A stretch of 64,000 nucleotides of DNA from Lacrimispora sphenoides JCM 1415 (GTDB lineage Bacteria > Bacillota > Clostridia > Lachnospirales > Lachnospiraceae): assembly GCF_900105615.1 (NCBI RefSeq), contig NZ_LT630003.1, positions 5,024,001 to 5,088,000 of the forward strand. Direction: 5' to 3'. Under the pieces are notes generated by a model, which was given only the letters and a program-made list of their open reading frames with translations, made no database searches and had not been told where the DNA came from. Below are positions 28,754 through 37,017 of this stretch, in pieces (the first letter of the stretch is position 1; every line of letters starts with the position of its first letter). A program made the translations under genes and the position numbers.

Positions 28754-29473
28754 GTGAACGATGCTATGTCTTTAATCAATGAACTTCACAGTGAGCCGCG
28801 GGAATACTTAAATAATTATCTGGCCAATGCGCCTAAATGGCTCCTGGAAGCCTTTAAGATAGTAAACCTAAAAAAAGGCGCTACCTTTATTCATGAAAAT
28901 GAAACCGTAGATACCATTTATATTCTGGTGGAAGGTGTTGTTAAGGCTACGGATTACCGGGTTCAGGAAATAGCCTACGACTATACCAGATTCTATCCGG
29001 TGGAAGTGTTTGGAGCCATGGAATTTCTTATGGGCTTTGAGCTTTACCGGACGACTCTGGTGACAGAAACAGACTGCCGGTTCCTTTGTGTCTCCAAGGA
29101 TCAGTTCAGCCGCTGGATGCTTTCGGATATCCATGCGGTTTTAGAACAGGTTAAGGCCATGGGCGTCTATCTTTTAGAGCAGGTCAGAAAGGAACGTCTG
29201 TTTTTATTTTTACAGGGTAGTGACAGGCTGTTCCTGCTCTTTTTGGAGATTTACCGGAAATCTTCCCATCGGGGGACCTGCCGCATACAGCTTGCAAGAA
29301 AAGATTTATCAAACAGCACCGGTCTTTGCATAAAGACCGTGAACCGGTGTGTCAGCCAGATGGAGGAGAAAGGGTATATTTCCCGGGAAGGAAGGACCAT
29401 TATTATCGATGAAGAGCAGTACCGGCGGATTAAGGCGGTGGTTGCAGAAAAGATTGATGAGAATGAGATATAA
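28754..29473 (+). CDS. Crp/Fnr-family transcription regulator
   Basis: 239 residues: an N-terminal cyclic-nucleotide-binding-like beta-roll (about 20-130), a long dimer helix and a C-terminal winged helix with recognition helix in [25 protein letters not shown]. The Fnr-type N-terminal cysteine cluster is absent, and so is the canonical cAMP-contacting RxS motif, so the effector is unknown. GTG start behind AAGGAG. Its place between the nucleoside importer and the phosphorylases suggests it senses a nucleoside-related signal and controls this operon; that is inference. Confidence 0.88.
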   Translation: MNDAMSLINELHSEPREYLNNYLANAPKWLLEAFKIVNLKKGATFIHENETVDTIYILVEGVVKATDYRVQEIAYDYTRFYPVEVFGAMEFLMGFELYRTTLVTETDCRFLCVSKDQFSRWMLSDIHAVLEQVKAMGVYLLEQVRKERLFLFLQGSDRLFLLFLEIYRKSSHRGTCRIQLARKDLSNSTGLCIKTVNRCVSQMEEKGYISREGRTIIIDEEQYRRIKAVVAEKIDENEI

Positions 29474-29490
29474 AGAAGGGTGGATTAAGT

Positions 29491-30267
29491 ATGACAAATT
29501 ATTCAGAAACAGAAGGAAAACAGTATCACCTCCAGGTTGGGAAAGGGGACGTGGGCAGATATGTCATTCTGCCAGGTGATCCCAAGCGCTGTGCTCTTAT
29601 TGCGAAGTATTTTGACAATCCAAGGCTGATCGCGGACAGCAGGGAGTACGTGACCTATACCGGTACGTTAGACGGTAAGTTAGTCAGCGTTACATCTACT
29701 GGAATTGGCGGACCTTCTGCGGCTATTGCCCTGGAGGAACTGGTGATGTCCGGTGCAGACACCTTCATCCGCGTGGGTACCTGCGGCGGAATGGATGTGG
29801 AGGTAAAAAGCGGGGATTTAGTCATTGCGAACGGAGCCATCCGCATGGAAGGAACCAGCCGGGAGTACGCACCCATCGAGTTTCCGGCAGTCCCGGATTT
29901 TAATGTGACGGGCGCACTGGCGGCGGCTGCAAAAGCCCTGGATAAGTCCTATCATGTAGGAGTTGTCCAGTGTAAGGATTCCTTTTATGGGCAGCACTCT
30001 CCGGAAACAAAGCCGGTATCCTATGAGCTGTTAAACAAATGGGAAGCCTGGATGAAGCTGGGCTGCAAGGCTTCGGAGATGGAGTCTGCGGCTCTGTTTA
30101 TTGCAGCCAGTGCGCTTAAGGTGAGGGTCGGTTCCATATTCCTTGTATTAGCGAACCAGGAACGGGCAAGACTTGGTCTTGAAAATCCCATCGTCCATGA
30201 TACGGATGGGGCCATACGAACGGCAGTAGAAGCCATTCGTCTCATGATACAGCAGGATGAATCATAA
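29491..30267 (+). CDS. udp: Uridine phosphorylase
   Basis: A 258-residue NP-I family phosphorylase splitting uridine with phosphate into uracil and ribose 1-phosphate. VILPGDPKR (phosphate site), [13 protein letters not shown] and IRVGTCGGM are the family motifs, and the pyrimidine-recognition region FYGQHSP with Gln, plus EMESAALF for ribose binding, point to uridine rather than purine. Follows the regulator by 17 bases; deoD begins 16 bases after its stop. Confidence 0.9.
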   Translation: MTNYSETEGKQYHLQVGKGDVGRYVILPGDPKRCALIAKYFDNPRLIADSREYVTYTGTLDGKLVSVTSTGIGGPSAAIALEELVMSGADTFIRVGTCGGMDVEVKSGDLVIANGAIRMEGTSREYAPIEFPAVPDFNVTGALAAAAKALDKSYHVGVVQCKDSFYGQHSPETKPVSYELLNKWEAWMKLGCKASEMESAALFIAASALKVRVGSIFLVLANQERARLGLENPIVHDTDGAIRTAVEAIRLMIQQDES

Positions 30268-30283
30268 AAGAGGAGGAGTTCAA

Positions 30284-30991
30284 ATGGAGATGACACCAAC
30301 TCCCCATAATGGGGCAAAAAAGGGTGAAATAGCAAAAACAGTTTTGATGCCGGGGGATCCTTTACGGGCAAAGTATATTGCGGAAACGTATCTTGAAAAT
30401 CCGGTTCAGGTAACGTCGGTCCGGAACATGCTTGGGTTTACCGGAACCTATAAGGGGAAGGAAATCACCGTTATGGGAGGCGGAATGGGAATGCCGTCCA
30501 TGGGGATTTATTCCTATGAGCTGTACCATTTTTATGATGTGGACCAGATTATCCGCATCGGTTCCGCCGGTTCCCTGCAGGATAAGGTAGAGCTTATGGA
30601 TGTAGTGATCGCCATGGGAGCCTGTACGGATTCCAATTATGCTTACCAGTATGGACTTCCGGGTACCTTTGCGCCTATTGCCGATTATGAGCTCCTGGCC
30701 AGAGCAGCAGAAGCAGCCGGAAAGCTGGGGACGAAAGCGGTTGTGGGCAATGTTCTGTCCAGCGATATTTTTTATAATGCTGACAGCGGAGTTAATGACA
30801 AGTGGCGCAATATGGGAGTTCTGGCTGTTGAGATGGAAACAGCGGCTTTATATATGAATGCAGCTGCGGCCGGTAAAAAGGCTCTCTGCATGCTGACGAT
30901 TTCCGATCTTGTATTTGGAGAGGAAAAACTGAGCGCAGAGGAGAGGCAGCTTGGATTTGGAAAAATGATAGAAATCGCCCTGGAATTGTAG
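30284..30991 (+). CDS. deoD: Purine nucleoside phosphorylase, DeoD type
   Basis: A 235-residue hexameric-type PNP cleaving purine (deoxy)nucleosides to base and (deoxy)ribose 1-phosphate. MTPTPHNGAKKGEIAKTVLMPGDPLRAK is the typical DeoD N-terminus; IGSAGSL, EMETAALYMNAA and the catalytic-Asp segment ISDLVFGEE complete the site. Start at 30284, 7 bases after AGGAGGAG; an earlier in-frame ATG (30257) lies before that site and overlaps udp. It acts with udp and cdd on imported nucleosides. Confidence 0.93.
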   Translation: MEMTPTPHNGAKKGEIAKTVLMPGDPLRAKYIAETYLENPVQVTSVRNMLGFTGTYKGKEITVMGGGMGMPSMGIYSYELYHFYDVDQIIRIGSAGSLQDKVELMDVVIAMGACTDSNYAYQYGLPGTFAPIADYELLARAAEAAGKLGTKAVVGNVLSSDIFYNADSGVNDKWRNMGVLAVEMETAALYMNAAAAGKKALCMLTISDLVFGEEKLSAEERQLGFGKMIEIALEL

Positions 30992-31047
30992 ATTACAGAA
31001 AAATATGGCTCCGGTTTTTGGAAAGGGTGGTGGCCAGGAGGTTGGAA

Positions 31048-31512
31048 ATGAAAGAAGAAATGATGAAAGGTGTTTGCCAGGGTGAGGCTTTGGCCGGAAC
31101 AGAGCTTCCTGTAAAGGAAATGATTGATCAGGCATTTGAGGCTATGGGAAAAGCGTATACTCCATATTCAGGATTTAAGGTGGGAGCGGCGCTTTTATCA
31201 GCTGACGGCACTTTGTATCAGGGCTGCAACATCGAAAATGCAGCCTATACTCCAAGCAACTGTGCGGAACGCACGGCATTTTTTAAGGCGGTCAGCCAGG
31301 GGGAAAAGGAATTTAAAGCAATCTGTATCGTTGGAGGAAAAGAGGGAATCCCTACTGGACTTACAGCCCCTTGCGGAGTCTGCCGTCAGGTAATGATGGA
31401 GTTTTGCGACCCGGAAACATTTCAGATCATATTAGCGGCAGGAAGAGAAGAATATAAGATATTTTATTTAAAGGAACTGCTGCCCATGGGCTTTGGGCCG
31501 AAAAATTTATAG
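31048..31512 (+). CDS. cdd: Cytidine deaminase
   Basis: A 154-residue tetrameric-type zinc deaminase converting cytidine/deoxycytidine to uridine/deoxyuridine, feeding udp. The zinc site is CAE (Cys72, Glu74 as proton shuttle) and PCGVC (Cys109, Cys112); substrate-binding NIENAAY precedes it. The ATG at 31048 was chosen because AGGAGG stands 6 bases upstream. Last gene of the operon, followed by a terminator-like hairpin and the IS200-type element. Confidence 0.93.
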   Translation: MKEEMMKGVCQGEALAGTELPVKEMIDQAFEAMGKAYTPYSGFKVGAALLSADGTLYQGCNIENAAYTPSNCAERTAFFKAVSQGEKEFKAICIVGGKEGIPTGLTAPCGVCRQVMMEFCDPETFQIILAAGREEYKIFYLKELLPMGFGPKNL

Positions 31513-31535
31513 AATACCAAAACACTTTACAGCTG

Positions 31536-31570
31536 AGAGCTAAGCACTTTATTCATAAGGGCTTGGCTCT
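31536..31570 (+). terminator. Hairpin after cdd
   Basis: AGAGCTAAGC (31536-31545) pairs with GCTTGGCTCT (31561-31570), 10 base pairs including one G-U. Only a weak T-rich tail follows. It is the probable end of the nucleoside operon. Confidence 0.6.
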
Positions 31571-31641
31571 TATTGTATCTCATACAATAAAACCCCCTGT
31601 TATACAGGGGGAAGGTATAAAACTTATAGTTATATTAAAAG

Positions 31642-31693
31642 CCTCCAGCTATAATAAATGTGGGTTCGCAAGCCACAAATAAAAAACTGGAGG
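31642..31693 (+). promoter_or_regulatory. Leader hairpin masking the tnpA ribosome-binding site
   Basis: CCTCCAG (31642-31648) is the exact complement of CTGGAGG (31687-31693), the ribosome-binding site of the transposase. Between them TGTGG/CCACA (31659-31663 and 31673-31677) forms an inner stem. Folding would hide the site and keep transposase translation low, as reported for IS200 tnpA mRNA. Confidence 0.7.
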
Positions 31694-31700
31694 TATCCAA

Positions 31701-32171
31701 ATGGATAAGAATACATTAACACATACAACTTGGAATTGCAAATATCATATAGTTTTTGCGCCTAAATTTAGAAGAAAGGCAATCTATGGAGAGTTGCGAG
31801 AAGACATCCGAGAAATTATTAAAATGTTATGTGAAAGAAAAGGGATAGAAATATTAGAGGGAGAGTTGATGCCAGACCACATTCATTTGCTGTTAAATAT
31901 CCCACCGAAATATAGTATTTCAGAAATAATGGGATATCTAAAATCAAAAAGTACTCTTATCATATTTGAAAGACATGCTAATTTAAAATATAAATATGGA
32001 AGTAGAAAATTTTGGTGTAGAGGATATTTTGTGGATACAGTAGGAAAAAATGAGAAGAAGATAAAAGAATATATTCAAAATCAGATGCAGGAAGATCTGC
32101 TGTATGATCAAATGAGTATAACGGAATATATTGATCCGTTTACCGGAGAAATGGTAAAAAAGAAAAAATGA
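31701..32171 (+). CDS. tnpA: IS200/IS605-type transposase TnpA (Y1 HUH)
   Basis: A 156-residue single-strand transposase. The HUH pair is His60-Ile-His62 in MPDHIHLLL; the nucleophile is Tyr124 in KEYIQNQ with Gln128 completing the metal site. It is complete in length and motifs, so likely active. The gene is much more AT-rich than its neighbours, consistent with recent arrival. Start ATG 7 bases after CTGGAGG. The 160 bases downstream are non-coding and highly structured. Confidence 0.93.
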   Translation: MDKNTLTHTTWNCKYHIVFAPKFRRKAIYGELREDIREIIKMLCERKGIEILEGELMPDHIHLLLNIPPKYSISEIMGYLKSKSTLIIFERHANLKYKYGSRKFWCRGYFVDTVGKNEKKIKEYIQNQMQEDLLYDQMSITEYIDPFTGEMVKKKK

Positions 32172-32330
32172 GCATGTCCCAGAAGGGGCGGCAGAAGATC
32201 CCAAGGGGATAATGGATAAAGGTGCATAGAAAATATGCCCGAAAGGGCTAGCAAGAGAATGTGGTACAAAAGGCGAACCTTTCTATGCGCCTTTAGGCGT
32301 AGGTCGGAGTAACCCCCTTATAGGGGGTAT
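32172..32330 (+). ncRNA. Structured RNA tail behind tnpA, possible omega/reRNA-like
   Basis: Non-coding but full of pairings: GTCCC-AGAA-GGGGC (32176-32189), ATCCC-AAG-GGGAT (32198-32210) and a 12-base-pair stem GGTGCATAGAAA/TTTCTATGCGCC (32221-32232 with 32280-32291, one G-U). That stem encloses GCCC-GAAA-GGGC (32237-32248). CGCC-TTTA-GGCG (32288-32299) competes with the long stem, and the right-end hairpin follows at 32313-32327. TnpB guide RNAs occupy this position in IS605 elements, but no tnpB is present. Identity as a remnant or stand-alone guide-like RNA is inference. Confidence 0.45.
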
Positions 32331-32396
32331 GTCAAACCGCCGGTTTTACCGGCGGTACTGATTGGTTTTATCCGGATGATTTTAAAAATAAATAAA

Positions 32397-32425
32397 TTGA
32401 TAACTGGCAGCATTTTTGTTAGAAT
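32397..32425 (+). promoter_or_regulatory. Promoter of the HIT gene
   Basis: TTGATA (32397-32402), 17-base spacer, TAGAAT (32420-32425), about 30 bases before the ATG and just downstream of the mobile element. Confidence 0.75.
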
Positions 32426-32455
32426 CATGTAATAAAAAAGAATTGGGGGAATAAC

Positions 32456-32857
32456 ATGAAAGGATGTATTTTCTGTCAAATAATTAACGGGGAACTGCCA
32501 TGTTTTAAAATATATGAGGATGGTCATACGCTGGCATTTCTGGATATCGGAAAAGAAGTCGACGGACATACAATCGTCATTCCTAAAACCCATATAGTTA
32601 ATATTCTTGACTGCGATGATGAAACTCTTGGACATGTTATGAGCGCCGTTAAACGAATCGCAAACCACTATGTTGACCATTGTAGCTATACTGCAGTGAA
32701 CTTGCTAAATGCCAGCGGAACGGATGCAGAGCAGTCTGTGCCTCATCTTCATTTTCATATAATTCCAAGAAAAAGCGATGATGGTATTCATGCGTGGCCT
32801 GATCTGAAGGAAAGAGAAAATACTCTCGATGACATGTATCGTTTATTAAAAATATAA
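32456..32857 (+). CDS. HIT-family nucleotide hydrolase/transferase
   Basis: 133 residues. The histidine-triad motif HLHFHIIPR (His97, His99, His101) is complete, and the N-terminal CIFC (Cys4, Cys7) is the pair that binds zinc in Hint-like members. Such proteins hydrolyse nucleoside phosphoramidates or dinucleotides; the exact substrate cannot be told. It is transcribed alone from its own promoter, with GGGGGA as ribosome-binding site. Confidence 0.9.
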   Translation: MKGCIFCQIINGELPCFKIYEDGHTLAFLDIGKEVDGHTIVIPKTHIVNILDCDDETLGHVMSAVKRIANHYVDHCSYTAVNLLNASGTDAEQSVPHLHFHIIPRKSDDGIHAWPDLKERENTLDDMYRLLKI

Positions 32858-32959
32858 TAAAGTTTCCCCATCTGTCTTATAGTCTGTTATAATTACATTA
32901 AAAAGTACTTCCCGCAAGAAAAGACGGTACAATATAGAACGAATGTCATAAATTGTATA

Positions 32960-32988
32960 TTGCTGTCAAAGCTGCTTTGTGGTACCAT
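32960..32988 (+). promoter_or_regulatory. Candidate promoter of the LtaS-like gene
   Basis: TTGCTG (32960-32965), 17 bases, TACCAT (32983-32988), 37 bases before the GTG start. Both boxes deviate from consensus. Confidence 0.35.
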
Positions 32989-33025
32989 TTAATTATTCTA
33001 AAAATGGAAAAAGAGGATGTTTTAA

Positions 33026-34894
33026 GTGATAAGAGAACGACTACAAAAGTGGTGTAAAATCGCAGGGATGTTTATCACCACTGTCATTATGCTTTTGATT
33101 CCCTGCGCATCTTATATTCTATTTGAATATGTGACTGGCAATCTGCTGACCATTCCCCTGTCCATGGCTGTTTTAAATATAGGCTTGATCTACATAATAT
33201 ATCTTGCAGTGATTGCTGTCAGCGGCAGCACCAGGATAGGGATCCCGTTCACAACGGTTTTTCTTTATATTGTCTCCGTAGCAGAATACCTGGTTACAGG
33301 CTTTCGGGGAAGGCCTATTATGATATGGGATGTTTTGGCTTTGCGGACTGCTATGAGTGTGGCAGGAAATTATGAATTTGTCTTCACAAAGGAAATGTAC
33401 CTTGCTTGTCTGGGAGTCCAGGTAATCTGCCTCTTTGCCTTGCTATTTCCTATAAGGGTAAAGGGCAGGAACAAACGTCTGGCCTTTGCCGGAGGAGGTA
33501 CCGGTGTTGTCCTAAGCTTTATTTTATGGTTTTATTCATGCCTGATCCCGTATAAAGGCCTGGAAATTAATATGTGGGAAGTCAATGAGACCTATCAGGA
33601 ATATGGATATGTGCTTTCTACGGCTGTCTCTTTTAATTATGCAGTGAAGAAAAAACCAAAGGGTTACAGCTTTGCAAAGGTAAAACAGATTTATGATACT
33701 GTAAAAGCGGACAATCAGGTTCTTCTGGCTTCTGCCGGAGATGTTGACGTGGAAAGCGAAGATAAGATAACGCCGGTCAATATCATATGCATTATGAATG
33801 AAAGTTTTTCCGACTTAAAAGTAGCAGGAAATTTTAAAACGAACCAGGAGTACTTTCCTTTTTTAAACAGTTTAAAGGAAAATACGGTGAAAGGAAGCCT
33901 TACTGTTCCTGTGTTTGGTTCTTTGACCAGTAATTCTGAGTTTGAATTTCTGACTGGAGATTCGATCTCCCAGCTTCCGGCTAACAGCATTGCTTACCAG
34001 TTTAATGTTAAGCCCAATACATACAGCCTTGTAAGTACATTAAAATCCCAGGGTTATGATACCGTTGCCATGCACCCGTATCCAAAAGAGAACTGGAACC
34101 GTCAGGAGTGCTACCGGAACTTGGGGTTTGATGAATTTCTTGATATTGAAGATTATGAAGGCAGTGAGCTGCTTAGAAACTATATCAGTGACCGCGCAGA
34201 TTACGAGAAGCTGATAGAAAGGGTGGAATCCAAGGAGAATTCGGAGGATAAACTGTTTCTTTTTAATGTGACTATGCAGAACCATGGAGGCTATGACATC
34301 CTGTTTGATGACTTTGATCAGGAGGTATGGCTGACCGGAAGTCTTAAGGGAAAATACCCAAAGGCTGACCAGTACTTGTCTCTTATGAAGAGGTCAGATG
34401 AAGCACTGGAATATTTGATCTCTTATTTTGAACAAAGCTCAGAGCCTACCATGATCGTTCTTTTTGGGGATCATCAGCCAAGTGTGGAAGATGAATTCTT
34501 TAATGATATTTCAGGAACTCCCAGTAGCCTTGTGAAGAATCAGGACCGGATGATGTGGTACCAGACCCCGTTTCTGATCTGGACCAATTATGAGATGCAG
34601 GCAGAGGAAAAAGGGGAAATGGGAGCCATTTATCTTTCCTCAGAGGTGTTAAAGAAAGCCGGGGTCACTATGACGCCTTATCAGCAGTTTCTCCTTAAGA
34701 TGGAAGAAACATTCCCTGTAGTACACCCTATTGGATGCTTAGATCAGGAGGGAAACTACTATTCCTGGGAAGCCTTAAATAATCCGGAGAATCCATATAG
34801 TGAACTGATTAAGAACTATGAGTATCTGGTATATAACCACATTTTTGACGGGAAAAAGCTTAAGGAGATGTTTTCCTTAGAAACCGATAATTAG
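33026..34894 (+). CDS. LtaS-like membrane phosphotransferase (sulfatase fold)
   Basis: 622 residues: about five N-terminal membrane spans (to near residue 175), then an extracellular sulfatase/alkaline-phosphatase domain. Residues match the lipoteichoic acid synthase site: Glu259 (CIMNESF), nucleophile Thr301 (VFGSLTSNSEF), and Asp482/His483 (LFGDHQP). It probably transfers glycerol phosphate or phosphoethanolamine-type groups to a surface polymer or lipid. GTG start after AGAGG. It is a single gene with its own terminator. Whether it makes true LTA or modifies another glycan is open. Confidence 0.85.
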   Translation: MIRERLQKWCKIAGMFITTVIMLLIPCASYILFEYVTGNLLTIPLSMAVLNIGLIYIIYLAVIAVSGSTRIGIPFTTVFLYIVSVAEYLVTGFRGRPIMIWDVLALRTAMSVAGNYEFVFTKEMYLACLGVQVICLFALLFPIRVKGRNKRLAFAGGGTGVVLSFILWFYSCLIPYKGLEINMWEVNETYQEYGYVLSTAVSFNYAVKKKPKGYSFAKVKQIYDTVKADNQVLLASAGDVDVESEDKITPVNIICIMNESFSDLKVAGNFKTNQEYFPFLNSLKENTVKGSLTVPVFGSLTSNSEFEFLTGDSISQLPANSIAYQFNVKPNTYSLVSTLKSQGYDTVAMHPYPKENWNRQECYRNLGFDEFLDIEDYEGSELLRNYISDRADYEKLIERVESKENSEDKLFLFNVTMQNHGGYDILFDDFDQEVWLTGSLKGKYPKADQYLSLMKRSDEALEYLISYFEQSSEPTMIVLFGDHQPSVEDEFFNDISGTPSSLVKNQDRMMWYQTPFLIWTNYEMQAEEKGEMGAIYLSSEVLKKAGVTMTPYQQFLLKMEETFPVVHPIGCLDQEGNYYSWEALNNPENPYSELIKNYEYLVYNHIFDGKKLKEMFSLETDN

Positions 34895-34922
34895 TCCTGG
34901 TGACTTTTACAAAAAATAGAAT

Positions 34923-34967
34923 AAAAAAGGCGGATGGGGCAGGAAGATGCCGCATTCGCTTTTTTAA
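34923..34967 (+). terminator. Terminator after the LtaS-like gene
   Basis: AAAAAAGGCG-ATG-GGC pairs with GCC-CAT-CGCTTTTTT, with small mismatches, followed by a T-run. 28 bases after the stop codon. Confidence 0.8.
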
Positions 34968-35044
34968 ATTAGCTTAAAAGCATCATTATTAAAGAAGTCT
35001 CCCGGTCCTTACGGTTTTTTTACGAATACGTAATAAAAACGTTA

Positions 35045-35073
35045 TTGTAAAAAGCAGGGAAATTGGTTATTAT
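35045..35073 (+). promoter_or_regulatory. Promoter of the DUF5722 gene
   Basis: TTGTAA (35045-35050), 17 bases, TATTAT (35068-35073), 40 bases before the start. Confidence 0.65.
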
Positions 35074-35113
35074 TGTATGGAACCTGATTAAGACAACATG
35101 GAGGGATGCGAAG

Positions 35114-36787
35114 ATGAAGGAAATAAATATAGGCAGGGTCATGACTGGATTTTTAACCGCTGCATTTTTATGCTGTGCCTCTGCCTTTGTTGCGCTGGCA
35201 GATGTTGGCGCGGCTGGTGTACAGGCAACAATTCAGTCCTGTCTGGTCAATTCTGATAAGAACAGCGTGACGGTTCAGGCAGAAAGCAATGCTAATATGG
35301 GAGGAACGGATGGTGTCCTCTACCTGGTGGAGCTTCAGCCTTACCAGAAAAATCTTGACGGCAGGACGGATTATGCGGCTTCCGCAGCGCCGGGAAACAA
35401 AGTTACCTTTACATTTCCATTGAACCGTAATACGGTCCAGGACAGACTTTACAGCAAATTCGTCATTGCTGTCTGGGATGGAACAAAGTATATTGAAATC
35501 AGCAAACCTCATTATATTACAAACCCTGAAATGGTTGCGGCAAATACCCAGCCTTTTAATGATCCTCTTACCAAGAAGGGCTTAAACATTCAGCTTAATA
35601 TGCTGGGGGATGCCTTTGAATTAGGTGTGAAGCACGTAGCCACCAATATCTCTTTTCATCAGATTCTGGGCCAGGGAATTGACTACCAGTACGATGGAAA
35701 GACCTATCATTTTGATAAGAATGCCATTACAAGCTATGACGAGACGATCAGTGCTTTATCCGGGAAAGGGATGACGGTAACCGCCATTATATTAAATGGC
35801 TGGAATGACGCAGAACCGAATCTGATCTATCCTGGAACAAAGAAAAATGCCAATGCATTTTACTACATGTTCAATCCGGCGACCCAGGAAGGGCTGGACC
35901 AGACCAGAGCTATTGCTGCTTTCCTGGCAGAGCGGTACAGCGGTTCCAATCCAAACTATGGAAAGATATCAAACTGGATCATTGGGAATGAGATCAACAA
36001 CCAGCAGTGGAATCATCTGGGGGAAAGGGATATTAACAGCTACGTCCAGGCTTACCAGGATGCTTTCCGGATTTTCTACACAGCTATTAAGAGTACCAGT
36101 GCCAATGACCGGGTATATTACTCCCTGGATTATAACTGGAACAATGAGATTGATAACAAGCTGAAATATGGCGGAAGAGCGATTGTAGATACCTTTAATG
36201 CCATAGCCAATGAACAGGGGCAGATGGATTGGGGACTGTCCTATCATCCATATCCCTGTCCGATGACAGAACCGGAATTCTGGGATGATGAGCAGACCGG
36301 ATTAATCACCAATGATTTTAACTCTCCGGTTATTAACTTTAAGAACCTTACCACTCTGACGGATTATATGGCTCAGGATTCTTTAAAATCCCCAACCGGC
36401 CAGGTGCGTCACATCATTCTGACAGAACAGGGATTTACGGCAACAAGCCAGACAAGAGGCAATGTAGCTCAGATTCAGGCTGCCGCTTATGCGTATTCCT
36501 ATTACATGGTTGACAGCAATCCTCATATTGATGCTTATATCTTAAGCCGTCAGGTGGATGCCCCTCTGGAGGTGAGGAGCGGTTTATCCTTCGGACTTTG
36601 GGAATGTTCCATGGACCGGGGAGACGACATTGTAGCCACAAGGCGCCGTAAGATCTGGCAGGTATTCAGAGATATTGATAAAAAGAAATACACCCTGGAG
36701 TCAACGGAGTTTGCCAAATCCATTATAGGAATTGAGAAATGGTCTGATGTCGTTCCAAACTTCCGGTGGAGATCCCTGGAGAAATAA
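35114..36787 (+). CDS. Secreted DUF5722 glycosidase-like protein
   Basis: 557 residues with a signal peptide (hydrophobic core 10-28, cleavage near VALAD). An N-terminal beta-rich domain (about 35-140) is followed by a TIM-barrel-like domain. NWIIGNEINNQQW (Glu293) and HIILTEQGF (Glu438) have the spacing and sequence of the acid/base and nucleophile glutamates of clan-A glycoside hydrolases, and SYHPYP resembles a substrate-contact strand. The family is annotated DUF5722 with no proven substrate that I know. Start at 35114: GGAGGG is 7 bases upstream; an in-frame ATG at 35063 sits before the promoter's -10. Confidence 0.8.
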   Translation: MKEINIGRVMTGFLTAAFLCCASAFVALADVGAAGVQATIQSCLVNSDKNSVTVQAESNANMGGTDGVLYLVELQPYQKNLDGRTDYAASAAPGNKVTFTFPLNRNTVQDRLYSKFVIAVWDGTKYIEISKPHYITNPEMVAANTQPFNDPLTKKGLNIQLNMLGDAFELGVKHVATNISFHQILGQGIDYQYDGKTYHFDKNAITSYDETISALSGKGMTVTAIILNGWNDAEPNLIYPGTKKNANAFYYMFNPATQEGLDQTRAIAAFLAERYSGSNPNYGKISNWIIGNEINNQQWNHLGERDINSYVQAYQDAFRIFYTAIKSTSANDRVYYSLDYNWNNEIDNKLKYGGRAIVDTFNAIANEQGQMDWGLSYHPYPCPMTEPEFWDDEQTGLITNDFNSPVINFKNLTTLTDYMAQDSLKSPTGQVRHIILTEQGFTATSQTRGNVAQIQAAAYAYSYYMVDSNPHIDAYILSRQVDAPLEVRSGLSFGLWECSMDRGDDIVATRRRKIWQVFRDIDKKKYTLESTEFAKSIIGIEKWSDVVPNFRWRSLEK

Positions 36788-36829
36788 AAACCGACAATAG
36801 AACAATAAATATTTAACGTTTTAAGCATG

Positions 36830-36867
36830 AGAACCGCCTTTATAATAATTTTAAAGGCGGTTCTTTG
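36830..36867 (+). terminator. Terminator after the DUF5722 gene
   Basis: AGAACCGCCTTTA (36830-36842) pairs perfectly with TAAAGGCGGTTCT (36852-36864), followed by Ts. Confidence 0.85.
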
Positions 36868-36896
36868 TATGTTAAATTCCTTTTAAAATATCATAG

Positions 36897-36915
36897 TATG
36901 AAAAAAAGTTTCATA
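36897..36915. promoter_or_regulatory. Probable MurR operator
   Basis: TATGAAA-AAAAG-TTTCATA is a perfect 7-base inverted repeat with a 5-base spacer, 14 bases upstream of the murR -35 box. The TGAAA/TTTCA arms resemble sites used by RpiR-family regulators, and the adjacent gene encodes one. Confidence 0.6.
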
Positions 36916-36929
36916 AATCATCGAATATC

Positions 36930-36958
36930 TTGAAAAAATAATACAACAAAGCTAGAAT
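36930..36958 (+). promoter_or_regulatory. Promoter of murR-murQ-murP-mupG
   Basis: TTGAAA (36930-36935), 17 bases, TAGAAT (36953-36958), 60 bases before the murR start. Confidence 0.75.
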
Positions 36959-37017
36959 GGTATCAGGTAAAAAAATTGTAAAATTTCTTCTGGCTTTAAG
37001 GAAAGGAGAAGAAATGC

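Larger units (their letters stand above)
31572..32356 (+). mobile_element. IS200/IS605-family element, ends approximate
   Basis: One HUH transposase gene flanked by subterminal hairpins rather than terminal inverted repeats, as in single-strand-transposing IS200-type elements. Matching hairpins lie at the left, CCCCCTG-TTATA-CAGGGGG (31593-31611), and right, CCCCC-TTATA-GGGGG (32313-32327). Further dyads lie outside them: ATTGTAT-CTC-ATACAAT (31572-31588) and ACCGCCGG-TTTTA-CCGGCGGT (32336-32356). No tnpB gene is present. The exact cleavage sites were not determined; GGGGGTATGTCAA near 32335 is one candidate right end. Confidence 0.7.

Noticed and set aside
31572..32356. IStron (group I intron plus transposase)
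   Set aside because: There is no intron-sized structured region upstream of tnpA; only about 110 bases separate the left hairpin from the start codon.
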